Below, in pieces: positions 16,581 to 29,498 of a stretch of DNA of 64,000 nt. The notes under the pieces are model-generated. The model ran no database searches. It saw nothing but the letters and a program-made list of their open reading frames with translations, and was not told the DNA's origin. Numbering within the stretch: the first letter of the stretch is position 1; each line of letters opens with the position of its first letter. The translations under genes and the position numbers were made by a program. Source of the DNA: Bacteroides sp. 224 (GTDB lineage Bacteria > Bacteroidota > Bacteroidia > Bacteroidales > Bacteroidaceae). Where the stretch lies: the NCBI RefSeq assembly GCF_010500995.1, contig NZ_QVMK01000001.1:62001-126000 (forward strand), in the 5' to 3' direction.

Positions 16581-18230
16581 TTATATAATCTCTATCCCCC
16601 GTTCCTTACAAAGCTTCACGCCAAGCTCTTTCAGCTTAAACTTCTGAATCTTACCGCTTCCCGTCATTGGAAATTCGTCGATTAAGAAGATATATTTAGG
16701 AATCTTGTACCTCGAAATCTTATTCCGGCAAAAGTCTGCCACATCCGATTCCTGCAATTGAGCGCCTTCCTTTAGGATGATGAAAGCACCTACAGCCTCC
16801 CCATACTTCGGCGAGGGGATACCTGCTACCTGAACATCCTTCACGCCTTCCAGCTTATATAGGAATTCTTCGATTTCTCGTGGATAGATGTTTTCGCCAC
16901 CACGGATAATCATATCCTTAATGCGCCCCGTGATGCGGTAATTACCATCTTCATCTTTCACCCCTAAATCTCCGGAGTGCAGGAAACCGTTTTTATCGAT
17001 AACTTCTGCCGTGGCCTGTGGGTTCTTGTAGTATCCCTTCATAACGTTATAACCGCGACAACACATTTCGCCTTGTACACCTACGGGACATTCTTCTCCC
17101 GTTTCCGGGTCGAGTACCTTTACTTCCGTAAACTCAAAATCGCTTCCTACGGTGGTGCAGCGCACTTCGAATGAATCGTCTATGCGCGTTTGCGTCATAC
17201 CCGGAGAGGTTTCGGTGAGGCCATACACACTGGTGATGCTCATAAACATCTTCTCTTGCACCTGCTTCATCAATTCGATGGGGCAGAGAGAACCGGCCAT
17301 GATACCTGTGCGAAGGCTCGACATATCGAACATATCGAACATCGGATGATTGAGCTCGGCAATGAACATAGTAGGTACCCCGTACAATGCCGTGCAACGC
17401 TCTTTATGAATAGATGCCAATACCACCAACGGATCGAAGCGTTCTACCATTACCTGGGTGCATCCGTGCGTAAGCGTATTCATGGTGGCCAGCACTACGC
17501 CAAAGCAGTGGAAAAGAGGCACACAGCAGCAAAGCTTATCTTCCGAAGTAAACTTCATGTGTTCGCCCGTCAGGTAACCGTTGTTGGCAATGTTATGATG
17601 AGATAACATCACCCCTTTGGGGAAACCTGTGGTGCCCGATGTATATTGCATATTCACAATATCGTGGCAGCTAACCTGGCTTTTCAGCTCTTCCAGGCAG
17701 CGATCTTCGATATTGTCTCCCAGTAAAAGAAGTTCGGAGGTGTTGTACATACCACGATGCTTTTCTTGCCCTACATACACTACGTTCTTCATCTTAGGGA
17801 AACGCGTGCTGTTGAGGTGACCGCGTTGGCAGTCTCTTAGCTCAGGCAGCATGGTGTAAGTCATTTGCACAAAGTCGCTGTCCTTTTCGCCATTAACAAT
17901 ACATAAGGTATGCATGTCGGAGTTCTCGCAAAGATATTCCAACTCAGATTGCTTATAATTGGTGTTAACGGTTACATACACCGCACCTATTTTGGCACAG
18001 GCATACAGTAGAGTCAGCCAGTCGGGCACGTTAGCCGCCCAGATTCCTACATGGGTGCCTTTGCCTACGCCAATGGAAATCAGCCCCTTGGCCATATCAT
18101 CTACACGTTTGTTTAGCTGCTCCCAAGTGAAGCGTAAGTTACGATCGGAATATACGATGGCTTCCTTATGAGGTATTTCTTTAGCCCAGTGCTCAAGCCA
18201 CTGACCTAAAGTTCTGTCGAATAACTTCAT
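16581..18230 (-). CDS. Acyl-CoA synthetase (AMP-binding)
   Basis: A 549-residue adenylate-forming enzyme that activates a carboxylic acid with ATP and joins it to CoA. The P-loop-like signature [11 protein letters not shown] is at ~197, YGLTETSPG marks the acyl-adenylate site, [19 protein letters not shown] is the hinge, and the catalytic Lys is near the C-terminus in [13 protein letters not shown]. It most resembles medium/long-chain fatty acyl-CoA ligases, but the acid cannot be read from sequence. It lies downstream of an XRE-cupin regulator on the same strand, separated only by a repeat, and the two are probably one unit. Confidence 0.9.
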   Translation of the reverse strand: MKLFDRTLGQWLEHWAKEIPHKEAIVYSDRNLRFTWEQLNKRVDDMAKGLISIGVGKGTHVGIWAANVPDWLTLLYACAKIGAVYVTVNTNYKQSELEYLCENSDMHTLCIVNGEKDSDFVQMTYTMLPELRDCQRGHLNSTRFPKMKNVVYVGQEKHRGMYNTSELLLLGDNIEDRCLEELKSQVSCHDIVNMQYTSGTTGFPKGVMLSHHNIANNGYLTGEHMKFTSEDKLCCCVPLFHCFGVVLATMNTLTHGCTQVMVERFDPLVVLASIHKERCTALYGVPTMFIAELNHPMFDMFDMSSLRTGIMAGSLCPIELMKQVQEKMFMSITSVYGLTETSPGMTQTRIDDSFEVRCTTVGSDFEFTEVKVLDPETGEECPVGVQGEMCCRGYNVMKGYYKNPQATAEVIDKNGFLHSGDLGVKDEDGNYRITGRIKDMIIRGGENIYPREIEEFLYKLEGVKDVQVAGIPSPKYGEAVGAFIILKEGAQLQESDVADFCRNKISRYKIPKYIFLIDEFPMTGSGKIQKFKLKELGVKLCKERGIEII

Positions 18231-18350
18231 TAGTTGAAAATTGAAAGTTGAAAATTGAAAATGACTTCATTAATTGAAAATTGAAAGTTGAAAATTGAAA
18301 GTTACAATACTGCATAGTTAACTTTCAATTTTCAATTTTCAACTTTCAAT
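18231..18350. repeat. Inverted arrays of the heptamer RTTGAAA
   Basis: Four words (18233-18260), a 12-base interruption ATGACTTCATTA, then four more words (18273-18300) form the left arm. The right arm is TTTCAAT/TTTCAAC words at 18323-18350. The interruption copies the sequence over the neighbouring gene's start codon (AACTTCATTA, 18223-18232), so one ~40-bp stretch has been duplicated in tandem. The array fills the gap between the two genes almost completely. Confidence 0.92.
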
Positions 18351-18351
18351 T

Positions 18352-18927
18352 CTATACCGGAGTGTAGATTACTGCTAATATTTTCGCAGCCTGTCCTTCG
18401 AAGGCATGTACGTGGTGAGGTACAATCGAGTCATAATAAATGCTGTCTCCTTCTTCGAGTATATACTTGTTTTTGCCGTAGCTTATTTCCATTACGCCTT
18501 CCATAACTAAGATAAACTCTTCACCTTCGTGCGAAGAAAGTACGAAGTCGGTATTCTGGTTGGCATCCACATCAATAATGAATGGCTCCATGTGTCGATC
18601 TGCTTTCGACTTGGCCAACGAATGGTACGACATGTGTTTTCTGGATTGGGTAGCATTATTGGAAAAGCTAATGGTATCCGAAGACTCAGCTTTCCGACAG
18701 ATAGCCGGACCTGTTTCATCATTGTCGTCGAGGAAAGTACCCAAACGCACTCCCAGTACACGGGCTATTTTAATAAGCGGTGCCAGCGAAGGAAGGTCTA
18801 TATTGTTTTCAATACGTTCAACCTGTTCTACTGCCAACCCGGAGCGTTCGGCAAGTTCTGCAATAGTAATTGATTTGCTTTCGCGAAGGCTTTTAATTTT
18901 CTCCCCAACAATTTTACTCGTATCCAT
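18352..18927 (-). CDS. XRE-cupin transcriptional regulator
   Basis: A 191-residue regulator. The XRE helix-turn-helix spans residues ~10-65 (SITIAELAERSGLAVEQVERIEN) and the cupin barrel ~115-190 (SSHEGEEFILVMEGVMEISYG, EEGDSIYYDSIVPHHVHAF). The two His in PHHVHA and the Glu in HEGEEF fit a small-molecule or metal site. HTH-cupin proteins often control an adjacent metabolic gene in response to its substrate. The likely target is the acyl-CoA synthetase just downstream. Confidence 0.88.
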   Translation of the reverse strand: MDTSKIVGEKIKSLRESKSITIAELAERSGLAVEQVERIENNIDLPSLAPLIKIARVLGVRLGTFLDDNDETGPAICRKAESSDTISFSNNATQSRKHMSYHSLAKSKADRHMEPFIIDVDANQNTDFVLSSHEGEEFILVMEGVMEISYGKNKYILEEGDSIYYDSIVPHHVHAFEGQAAKILAVIYTPV

Positions 18928-18993
18928 CTGTCTTTAATTTGAATTTAAACTAATTGTGCGTAAAATAACGAAATCTTTAATTAAATTGCAAAT

Positions 18994-19031
18994 AAAAAGC
19001 GGATAACAAAATGAAAGGTTATCCGCTTTTT
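18994..19031. terminator. Intrinsic terminator after the susE-like gene
   Basis: A perfect 14-bp stem, AAAAAGCGGATAAC with GTTATCCGCTTTTT, and a 10-base loop, with T-runs on both strands. It follows the susE-like gene's stop and should end the leftward sus-like transcript. Confidence 0.85.
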
Positions 19032-19055
19032 AGTTGAAATTATGTTATCGTTCTC

Positions 19056-20165
19056 TTATTCTTTCCCGTAATCTTTACTGTTTAACTCGTAAGTTATTTT
19101 ATTTGAGTTATTCAGGTTGACGTACACGCGGTAGTTTCCGGCCACCACAGGAATGTTGTCGGAGCCATTTAATATACCCTCTTTGCCATCAATACCATAA
19201 CTCACATTCCAGCTCTTATCTAAGCGGAATTTCATGTTTCCATTTGTTAGTTCCGCATCTACCCAGAAACGTTGTTTGGAGGAGTCGAAGTTCATCTCAA
19301 TATCCGTACTCCAGGTTTCATCATTGTTAACGGCATTTCCTATAATGCTTAAGGTGGTGAATGATTGTACGTTGGTTAATAACAGCGTATTGGTATTCAT
19401 CTTCAGTCGATAAAAACGTTTGGAATAAGCAGTGATGTTTCCTGAACTGCCGTCGGCTATTAATTGAATGGAGGTTGCTTCGGTTTCGGGAGTGATGCCT
19501 TCTGCCAATCCCCAGTTATAGGCGGCTGTCCATCCGGCTTCGCCGGTTACTTTAAATCCGTTGGCGGCTTTCTCGCCAAAATCGACGATGGCTTCATACG
19601 ATTCGTTGTTGGCAAAGCTAAATAGATGTTGAGAAGCATCATGCGACCATCCGCAGTAATCGCCAATCACCCAAACCTTCGGATATTCCGGTTCTCCGGA
19701 ATAAGGAGTGATGTTGCTCGTAACTACATTCGAGTAGATGGAATTTATGGCATCAGAGATGGAAGAGGCTATTCGGATGTCTAAGTCGATGGCCGTTAAA
19801 TCCATTTCGTATTTCTCCAATAAGGATAATATCTTTCCATTCAGCTCATTGGCTATTACCTGATAGGTGTTTTCTGTTTTGGAAGATGCAATGATAATGC
19901 TGTTGGCAAAGTCTTTTCCTTTCAAATCTATTTCGATGGTATTGGTAACTTCTGCCTGATATCCCATGTTGGGAGTGCTCCAATTTAAATCGAATACAAT
20001 GTCATCCGCTTTGTTGGCTTCCAGGACGTAACTGCTTCCGATGGCTTTCAATACAGCGGCTTGGGCTGTTTGTTCGTTGTAGGTTACTTCATCCAGATCG
20101 CTGTCGCAAGCGGTGAATAATACAACGGAAAGGGCGAGTATATAGATATATTTGATTCGTTTCAT
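19056..20165 (-). CDS. SusE-like outer-membrane starch-binding lipoprotein
   Basis: A 369-residue lipoprotein starting at MKRIKYIYILALSVVLFTAC. A further upstream start would overlap the susD-like gene and spoil the signal peptide. The N-terminal SusE domain is visible (VFDLNWSTPNMGYQAEVTNTIEIDL, LNGKILSLLEKYEMDLTAIDLDIRI), followed by two starch-binding-like beta-sandwiches (VWVIGDYCGWSHDASQHLF and SIIGNAVNNDETWSTDIEMNF). SusE-type proteins help hold glucan chains at the surface. It is the last gene of the sus-like unit, 13 bp from susD. No susF follows. Confidence 0.88.
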   Translation of the reverse strand: MKRIKYIYILALSVVLFTACDSDLDEVTYNEQTAQAAVLKAIGSSYVLEANKADDIVFDLNWSTPNMGYQAEVTNTIEIDLKGKDFANSIIIASSKTENTYQVIANELNGKILSLLEKYEMDLTAIDLDIRIASSISDAINSIYSNVVTSNITPYSGEPEYPKVWVIGDYCGWSHDASQHLFSFANNESYEAIVDFGEKAANGFKVTGEAGWTAAYNWGLAEGITPETEATSIQLIADGSSGNITAYSKRFYRLKMNTNTLLLTNVQSFTTLSIIGNAVNNDETWSTDIEMNFDSSKQRFWVDAELTNGNMKFRLDKSWNVSYGIDGKEGILNGSDNIPVVAGNYRVYVNLNNSNKITYELNSKDYGKE

Positions 20166-20178
20166 AATGATCTGACTT

Positions 20179-21786
20179 TTATTTATAACCTTCGTTTTGA
20201 TGCAAGTTTTGGTTGACACTTAAATCCGTAGCCGGTATGGGGAACACGTTGTAGTGAGATTCAATACCTACTCCTGTAATGACTCCTCCTTTGTATGGCC
20301 ATAGATAGGAGTTGGAGGTAAATAGACCGTAGCGAATCAAGTCGGTGCGACGTACTCCTTCCCAGTAAAGTTCGCGTCCTCGTTCATCCAGAATATTGCG
20401 GAAGTTATTGGCGCTCAACCAAGCTGTGTTAATCGCATGGTCAGCGTTGCCAAATGCACGTTCACGCAATTGATTTACATACCCAACGGCTGTATTGATA
20501 TCGCCTCCCTGACCACCGCGAGCTACGGCTTCGGCATACATTAAGTATATGTCGCCCAGACGGAATAATGCAAAATCTGTATCGGGGAATGTTTGGTTGC
20601 TACCTGCTACTCCTGCGGAGGTTATATTTTTGTATTTGTAAACCGCCCAACCCTCGGTGGTAAATGTGCCTTTCACGCTGGTGATGATGTTGATGTTACG
20701 TCCTTTATCGTAGAAGATACCTCTTTTGTCTAAAATGGTAGCCGCTGTTTTATCGTCATTATCTTCAAAATCGAAGAGGTTAACCAGGTTTTGTGTGCCG
20801 CGGAAACCGTCCCATCCGTCACCTACTCCATCTTCTTCCAGACTGAATTCACTACTTCCGCGAGAACCCAGAATGATGGCAGCCATGGCATACGATTGGG
20901 TGGTATTGCCATCAAAGCAAATTGGGAAGATGATTTCTTTGCGTGAATCGCCGTTCTCACCGTTATCAGCTTTGAATAAGTTGGCATAGCTGTCTGCGAG
21001 TAAGTATCCGCTTGCGATGACTTTCTTACAGGCAGTAATACAGTCTGTATAGCGTTCTTTGCCGGTATATACTTCCGCATTCAAATACATACGTGCCAGT
21101 AATGCGTTTAGGGCTGCTTTATCTGCGCGTCCGTATGTAGTACGAGGCTCAGGAAGATCAGATTCTATAGTAGTCAGTTCACTTTCAATCCAATTAAATA
21201 ATTCCTCACGTGATAACTGAGCAGGATGAGTAGAGTAATTGTTTTCGGTAATGAACGGGGGAATGGCAAACATATCCAACAGTGTATAGTAAGCCAAAGC
21301 ACGGTTAAACCTGGCTTCTGCTGCGTAATGAACCTTGTTTACTTCTTCCGGAGCATTGCCGATGTTGAGCATAAATTCGTTGGTAAGGGCTACCACAAAC
21401 ATGCAGCGTTGGTACACACCCTCAATAGGTTCTACTTTGTTTGTACCCCAAATTTGTCCGTTAATCTCATTACACCAGGCATCTCCCCAGGCATTTTTAC
21501 ATTCATCGGTGGTTTGTTCCTGCAAGGTCCACCAACTGCGCAGGAGCACAGTATTTCCCGGGTCGAGGTCTGATATATCAGACTCTCCGGCGCCGGCCTG
21601 ACCCGAGAGCGCCCATACAGAGTAGATTTTATTGAGCCCTTGCGTATAGCTTAGTGCATCGGAATAAGCCTGTTCGGCAAACATATCGCTTTCGCTTATG
21701 GGAGCTACGTTTAAGTCGTTTAAGCATCCGGTTAACCCCGTCATGCAGATTACTGCTGAGATAAGTATATATTTTATGGTATTCAT
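20179..21786 (-). CDS. SusD/RagB-type glycan-binding lipoprotein
   Basis: A 535-residue lipoprotein with lipobox TGC at ~20. The TPR-rich SusD fold is recognised by YHYAAEARFNRALAYYTLLDMF-type helices, RADKAALNALLARMYLNAEVYTG, and the C-terminal LDERGRELYWEGVRRTDLIRYG and VFPIPATDL motifs. It caps the SusC-like transporter 12 bp upstream and binds the oligosaccharide. The GH97 and SusR-like neighbours point to an alpha-glucan. Confidence 0.93.
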   Translation of the reverse strand: MNTIKYILISAVICMTGLTGCLNDLNVAPISESDMFAEQAYSDALSYTQGLNKIYSVWALSGQAGAGESDISDLDPGNTVLLRSWWTLQEQTTDECKNAWGDAWCNEINGQIWGTNKVEPIEGVYQRCMFVVALTNEFMLNIGNAPEEVNKVHYAAEARFNRALAYYTLLDMFAIPPFITENNYSTHPAQLSREELFNWIESELTTIESDLPEPRTTYGRADKAALNALLARMYLNAEVYTGKERYTDCITACKKVIASGYLLADSYANLFKADNGENGDSRKEIIFPICFDGNTTQSYAMAAIILGSRGSSEFSLEEDGVGDGWDGFRGTQNLVNLFDFEDNDDKTAATILDKRGIFYDKGRNINIITSVKGTFTTEGWAVYKYKNITSAGVAGSNQTFPDTDFALFRLGDIYLMYAEAVARGGQGGDINTAVGYVNQLRERAFGNADHAINTAWLSANNFRNILDERGRELYWEGVRRTDLIRYGLFTSNSYLWPYKGGVITGVGIESHYNVFPIPATDLSVNQNLHQNEGYK

Positions 21787-21798
21787 AATGATTCGGTT

Positions 21799-24700
21799 TT
21801 AGAAGTTCAGATTTAATCCAAGTGTAAAAATACGAGGACGTGGATAGGTGTTCTGGTCGATAGCCGAACATTCCGGGTCGAGTCCTGAATAATTGGTGAT
21901 TGTAAATACATTCTGTACAGAGGCGCTGATTCTTCCTGAAATCTTTTGCGAGAACAGTTTATCGAATGAATACCCCAGAGTGATATTATCCATCTTCAGG
22001 AAAGATGCATTTTCGAGAAACAAGTCGCTGGCTCTTTGTTCGGTACGACTGCTTTTGGTAAATCCGGTTCTGTAAATACCTTTGTAGTAATTGCTGATAA
22101 TACCTTGATTACCAAAACTGTCGGTCGTACAGTTATCCGCTTCCAGTGCATTGTACACATAATTACCGAGGCTGGCGCGTAGGTTAAAACCTAAATCCCA
22201 ATTCTTATAGATTAGTTGAGAACTGAATCCCATAAAGGTTTTGGCCATCGGGTTTTTGCCGGTGAAGTAACGGTCTGCTTCGGTAATAACTCCGTCATTA
22301 TTGCGATCTACAAATGCATTCTGAATGGGCTTTCCATTAGCATCATATACTTGTTGATAGAGCCAGAATGTACTTGGTAGTTCGCCCACCTGATGCTTTT
22401 GAATTGTAGTTGCGTTACTTCCGTAGTTGGCGCTTCCGGCACCAAGACCCGGATAATCCGGATTATAGCTCGCGGTAAGTTTGGTAATTTCGCTATCGTT
22501 GAAGGTAACATTGTAACCAACTTTCCAGGTAAAGTTTTTGCTTTGTATGGCAGTAGCTTCTACATTGAACTCAAGACCTTTGTTTTTCATCTCTCCAATG
22601 TTAGCTGTATAGATGTTGGAGAAATTAGTACCTGCGGCAGTGCTAACAGAACTGAGTAAATCTTTGGTATGCTTCCAATAGTATTCAACGCTACCGGAAA
22701 TACGGTTATTGAGGAAACCGTAATCTAAACCTATATTATAAGTAGCTGTTTCTTCCCATTTAAGATCCTGATTATACTTGTTTGGTTTTAATAAGTAGGT
22801 TCCTAAATATTGCCCATTCGGATTATTTCCTAATGAATAGGTGGTAAGGTGCAAGTAATAATCGTCAAATTCTTGTTGTCCGGTGATTCCATATCCTACC
22901 CGTAATTTCAGATTGGAAAGAACTTCTTTTGTACTCTCCATAAATGATTCATTAAGAAGCGTCCATGCCGCTGCAACCGATGGGAACATCCCCCAACGAT
23001 TATCTTTTGTGAAGTTGGATGATCCATCCCGACGAATGGTAGCAGTCAGTAAATAGCGCTCCATAAAATGATAATTCAAACGTCCGAAGAAAGAAACCAA
23101 GTACTTTTCTTTTAGCTTAGTTTGCTGATTTACTTTGGCATAATGATGTTCGTCTTCGATATATTCCCATGTGTCTTCCTTCACAGAGAGTCCTCCATCA
23201 GTGCTATTGGATGTGTAATAATCAAAGTCGCTAAAGTAGAAATGCTGCCAGGAATAACCTCCCATTACATTGATTCTACTTTTAATAGTTGGCAATTCTT
23301 TCTCGTAGTTAAGATAAAAGTCGAGAAGATGATTGCGACGCAGGTTATTCCATGTTTTGCCTTGACCCAAATCTTTGAAGTCGCTATCTTTAGCAGCTTG
23401 GAAGGAGCCGAGATTTGCAAAATCGCTTCCCGTTGCTTTCGAAACATCGTAACCTACGTTCAGGTTAACATTCAGGTCTTCCAATCCGTGGATTTTGTAG
23501 TTTAGCTGAATATTTCCCAAACTTCTTTTGGTAGTACCTTTATTGTTTTTATCGTATAACATTGAGAGCGGATTCACTGCCGACAAGGTACTCGGTAGCC
23601 CACCTGTAACCCAGTTCCAATAACCATTAAACCCGGTTTCTTCATCGTAAATTGGTTTGGTAGGATCGAAGAATGCGGCGGTATTTGCTACATTATCATC
23701 TGTGTACCTTGTTTTGTTGATGGTACCTTTTACATTGATATCGACAGCTAAATGATTGTCGAAGAATTTAGGATTAAGATTCACCGAAGCGGTATATCTG
23801 TTATATTTAGATGTCTTTATTGTACCTTTTTCGTTGTTATATCCTAATGATACACGGAAAGGAAGGACACCTGCTTTGCCGGATACACTGATGTTTTGGT
23901 CGGTGCTTAATCCTGTCTGATAGATAGCATCTTGCCAATCTGTAGATTGATCGGGGTATTGGTTTACGATGGCAAGCGCGGCATCACCGGCCGCCGATCC
24001 GTCGGAGTATTGGTTATTGATAACCTCTCTAAATTGATTGGCAGATAATGTTTCGATGCGTTTATAAGGGTCTTTCATGGTAAATGTACCTGTATAACTA
24101 ACCTTTACCCCTGTATTTGTACCTTTTTTAGTGGTAATAATAATCACCCCATTCGATGCCCTCGAACCATAAATAGCTGTTGCCGAAGCATCTTTCAATA
24201 CAGTGAAGGTTTCAATATCATTGGGGTTGATGGTAGCCAATGCATTGGGAGTACCCGGTGCGGCATCATTAGAAATAGGGATACCGTCTATCACAATAAG
24301 CGGATCATTGGTAGCTCTTAAAGAAGCACCTCCACGAATACGAATAGTTGCTCCGGCTCCCGGCTGACCATCACCTGCCTGTATATGTAGTCCGGGTATT
24401 TTTCCTTGTATCAACTCCTGTGGCGAAGTAACAGCTCCTCGGTTCATCTCCTCGGCTTTGATAGCTACTACCGAACCGCTAAGGTCTTCTTTTTTAACCG
24501 ATCCATAGCCAATAATTACTACATCATCCAGTAATTGAGTATCATCTTTCAGAGTGATGTTCATTTGGCGGGTGGCAGGAATTTCAATTGTTTTATAACC
24601 AATAAAAGAGATTTCGAGTATTTCTCCTTCTTTAGCCTCCAACTTGAATTTTCCGTCGAAATCGGTAATTGTACCCCGGGTAGTGTTCTTTACCAGTACG

Positions 24701-24846
24701 TTGGCGCCAATTACTGCTTCGCCGGTAGCATCTTTAACGATGCCCTGCACTAAATTTTGTTGTGCAAAAAGCTGTAACGGTAAGAGCATTCCTACCAACC
24801 AGCATAAAAGGCTTCTGCTTTTTATTACATGAGTGTTCTTTTTCAT
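21799..24846 (-). CDS. SusC/RagA-type TonB-dependent transporter
   Basis: A 1015-residue outer-membrane barrel. The signal peptide ends in LQLFAQ; a carboxypeptidase-like domain follows (VQGIVKDATGEAVIGANV...), then the TonB box/plug (DDVVIIGYGSVKKEDLSGSV) and the SusC plug signature (NDIETFTVLKDASATAIYGSRASNGVIIITT). The barrel ends NTYPRPRIFTLGLNLNF, with aromatic last residue. It should import oligosaccharides captured by the SusD-like lid. No STN domain is present, so control should come from the SusR-like protein rather than a sigma/anti-sigma pair. Confidence 0.95.
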   Translation of the reverse strand: MKKNTHVIKSRSLLCWLVGMLLPLQLFAQQNLVQGIVKDATGEAVIGANVLVKNTTRGTITDFDGKFKLEAKEGEILEISFIGYKTIEIPATRQMNITLKDDTQLLDDVVIIGYGSVKKEDLSGSVVAIKAEEMNRGAVTSPQELIQGKIPGLHIQAGDGQPGAGATIRIRGGASLRATNDPLIVIDGIPISNDAAPGTPNALATINPNDIETFTVLKDASATAIYGSRASNGVIIITTKKGTNTGVKVSYTGTFTMKDPYKRIETLSANQFREVINNQYSDGSAAGDAALAIVNQYPDQSTDWQDAIYQTGLSTDQNISVSGKAGVLPFRVSLGYNNEKGTIKTSKYNRYTASVNLNPKFFDNHLAVDINVKGTINKTRYTDDNVANTAAFFDPTKPIYDEETGFNGYWNWVTGGLPSTLSAVNPLSMLYDKNNKGTTKRSLGNIQLNYKIHGLEDLNVNLNVGYDVSKATGSDFANLGSFQAAKDSDFKDLGQGKTWNNLRRNHLLDFYLNYEKELPTIKSRINVMGGYSWQHFYFSDFDYYTSNSTDGGLSVKEDTWEYIEDEHHYAKVNQQTKLKEKYLVSFFGRLNYHFMERYLLTATIRRDGSSNFTKDNRWGMFPSVAAAWTLLNESFMESTKEVLSNLKLRVGYGITGQQEFDDYYLHLTTYSLGNNPNGQYLGTYLLKPNKYNQDLKWEETATYNIGLDYGFLNNRISGSVEYYWKHTKDLLSSVSTAAGTNFSNIYTANIGEMKNKGLEFNVEATAIQSKNFTWKVGYNVTFNDSEITKLTASYNPDYPGLGAGSANYGSNATTIQKHQVGELPSTFWLYQQVYDANGKPIQNAFVDRNNDGVITEADRYFTGKNPMAKTFMGFSSQLIYKNWDLGFNLRASLGNYVYNALEADNCTTDSFGNQGIISNYYKGIYRTGFTKSSRTEQRASDLFLENASFLKMDNITLGYSFDKLFSQKISGRISASVQNVFTITNYSGLDPECSAIDQNTYPRPRIFTLGLNLNF

Positions 24847-24928
24847 ACCTTTATAATTATTAAAGTTAACGATCTTTTTAATGAATGAAAATATCCTGCA
24901 ATCTTTTTACCTTATAAAAACTAATCCT

Positions 24929-27312
<2,384 letters not shown>

Positions 27313-28968
27313 TTACCCAATCCTCATTACATCATACTCAAACGAATCTCGATTAATGGCTTTGTTTCTCATCTTGGTTCGGCAATTATAAATGGTTGAA
27401 GCCGAATAACGTAGAAAGTCCGCCATGCATCCGCTATCGGTAATGCCCAGACGTAATAAAGCATACACCCTGAGTTCGGTATTTAATCGTTCATCCGGTT
27501 TTAGGCTTACTCGTTCGTCGGGGTAAAGTAATTCGTTGAATTTCTCCACAAAGTTAGGGTAGAGATGAAGAAAAGAATTATCGAATGTTTTATAGAAGTT
27601 ATCAATTTCCTCCTGAATGAAACGCTTTGATTTAAGTTCTTTATACAAATCTTCTACTTTATGGGTTGCTGCAATTTGGTTTAATTGCTTGCGGTAATTT
27701 TCCATTTTGGTGAGATAGGTAGCACACAGGTTTAGGAAGCGGGTAATGTATTCCTCCTTCACCCGGTTTGCCTCCGAAAGATTTTGGTTAAGGCTCAGTT
27801 GCTTCGAGTGAGAAGTTTTCAGACTATCATTTAAAACCTTTAGTTCATCATTTAGCTTTTGTTGTTCGTAGTTCATCTCCTTGAGGCGGGCATTAATCTC
27901 ATGTTGTTTTTGGCGAGATGCCCGTAATTTCTTTACTTGTTTATATACATAGATTAAACTGAGTAATAACAAGATAGATAATAGGGTGATAAACCATAAG
28001 GAGTATTTAATCTGTTCCCTGTGTCTGTTCTCTTTTTCTTTGTAAGCAGCATCAATTAGTGGTAACATTCTGGAGATTTCTAAGGTGCGCAATTGAGCAT
28101 TACAGAAATTAGCATCATCAATGCATTGGTGAATGTAGCGGTAGGCGCGGTCGATATCTCCCTCCTCATACGAAAGAAAGGCAAGCTCATACAGGGCAAT
28201 ATATTCTTTGATAGAGTTAGTTATATCGGTGGTGGCAGACAGTATCAGGTATTTTTTCTCTTGTTGCTGATTGTTCTGCTTCTTGTAAATCTGCGAAAGC
28301 TTGTGATAGTGAAGAGCTGACTCCCGTTTCAACGAGCCTTCGGGGATTAGTCCTTCCATGAGTTTGATACCGGAATTGTAGTCTCCCTTCTCTACAAATT
28401 GATCGGCGAGCAGCATTTTATCTTCCGAATAAATGAGGATGCTGTCTCTCCAGCTATTCCGCTTTTCCATATAGTTGGCAGCAATTTCCTGATTGAAAGA
28501 GAATCTGCTAAGATGCTCATAAAGCGTCATAGCGAGGTGGTAATAACGCAATCTTTCGGGAGCATCCATTTTTTGGGGAGTAAGAAGGTTAAATATTTGC
28601 AATGCTTCCGTATATAACCCCGAGAAAGTATAAAGATTGCCCAGATGAATATAGGAACTGATTATCTTGGTCGAGTCTTTCAACTGCTCTGCCAGGTCCA
28701 CACAGTGGGTGATATAGGTAAACGCAGAATCTAAAATGAAAGATTGATATTCTTCATGCAATTGGCTGTAGATTGCAAATCGTTCCTCATGGGTGGTATG
28801 ATTAGTTAGTTTATCTTTTAAATCGTTGATGGCTGTTTGTTTGGCATGAAGAAAGATCTCTTGTTTGTTTAATGCTTCGTCTAAATCCTTGTAAATATCC
28901 TTGCCGGAAGCAGATGCCCCGGATATAAAGATAAAAATGAGGCTTATGCCAATGAGATGTGTTTTCAT
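27313..28968 (-). CDS. SusR-like transmembrane transcriptional regulator (DUF6377)
   Basis: A 551-residue one-component regulator, started at MKTHLIG because this begins the signal peptide (an in-frame Met lies 12 codons upstream). TPR-like helices fill the periplasmic part (to ~330). A transmembrane helix (WFITLLSILLLLSLIYVY) follows, then a coiled coil, and a C-terminal helix-turn-helix (LRLGITDSGCMADFLRYSASTIYNCRTKMRNKA). This is the SusR/DUF6377 layout; SusR of B. thetaiotaomicron senses maltose-type sugars and turns on the sus genes. It sits upstream of and codirectional with the GH97-SusC-SusD-SusE genes. Confidence 0.88.
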   Translation of the reverse strand: MKTHLIGISLIFIFISGASASGKDIYKDLDEALNKQEIFLHAKQTAINDLKDKLTNHTTHEERFAIYSQLHEEYQSFILDSAFTYITHCVDLAEQLKDSTKIISSYIHLGNLYTFSGLYTEALQIFNLLTPQKMDAPERLRYYHLAMTLYEHLSRFSFNQEIAANYMEKRNSWRDSILIYSEDKMLLADQFVEKGDYNSGIKLMEGLIPEGSLKRESALHYHKLSQIYKKQNNQQQEKKYLILSATTDITNSIKEYIALYELAFLSYEEGDIDRAYRYIHQCIDDANFCNAQLRTLEISRMLPLIDAAYKEKENRHREQIKYSLWFITLLSILLLLSLIYVYKQVKKLRASRQKQHEINARLKEMNYEQQKLNDELKVLNDSLKTSHSKQLSLNQNLSEANRVKEEYITRFLNLCATYLTKMENYRKQLNQIAATHKVEDLYKELKSKRFIQEEIDNFYKTFDNSFLHLYPNFVEKFNELLYPDERVSLKPDERLNTELRVYALLRLGITDSGCMADFLRYSASTIYNCRTKMRNKAINRDSFEYDVMRIG

Positions 28969-29046
28969 AGAAACAAAAATAGATAAAAAAAAGGAGATAT
29001 TCAATTGAACACCTCCTCTTCATTTCTTTCGCTAAAAAGTAATTGC

Positions 29047-29316
29047 TTACTTTCTTAATCCAAGTTCTTTAATGATGGCACGATATCTTGTGATATCATT
29101 GTCTTTCAGGTAGTTCAATAAACGACGACGTTTACCTACCAACATAGTTAAAGATCTTTCAGTGCTATAATCTTTTCTGTTGAGCTTAAGGTGCTCAGTC
29201 AGGTGAGAAATACGGTATGAAAACAATGCTATCTGCGCTTCTGGTGAGCCAGTATCAGTGTTAGACTTTCCGTACTTTTCAAAGATTTCTTTTTTCTTAG
29301 CTGAATCTAAATACAT
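29047..29316 (-). CDS. rpsO: 30S ribosomal protein S15
   Basis: An 89-residue S15 with the family's NTDTGSPEAQIALFSYRI, LTEHLKLNRKDYSTERSL, VGKRRRLLNYL and RYRAIIKELGLRK. It binds the central domain of 16S rRNA. It stands alone, divergent from typA, with a TAnnTTTG box upstream. Confidence 0.98.
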   Translation of the reverse strand: MYLDSAKKKEIFEKYGKSNTDTGSPEAQIALFSYRISHLTEHLKLNRKDYSTERSLTMLVGKRRRLLNYLKDNDITRYRAIIKELGLRK

Positions 29317-29362
29317 AATTCTTAGCTGTTTAAATAAATAAAATAATGTCTATTTGAGGCTG

Positions 29363-29370
29363 CAAAGATA
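29363..29370 (-). promoter_or_regulatory. -7 box for rpsO
   Basis: TATCTTTG on the minus strand fits TAnnTTTG exactly. The place where a -33 box would lie falls inside the adjoining heptamer array. Confidence 0.55.
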
Positions 29371-29376
29371 GATAAT

Positions 29377-29491
<115 letters not shown>

Positions 29492-29498
29492 TTATGCG

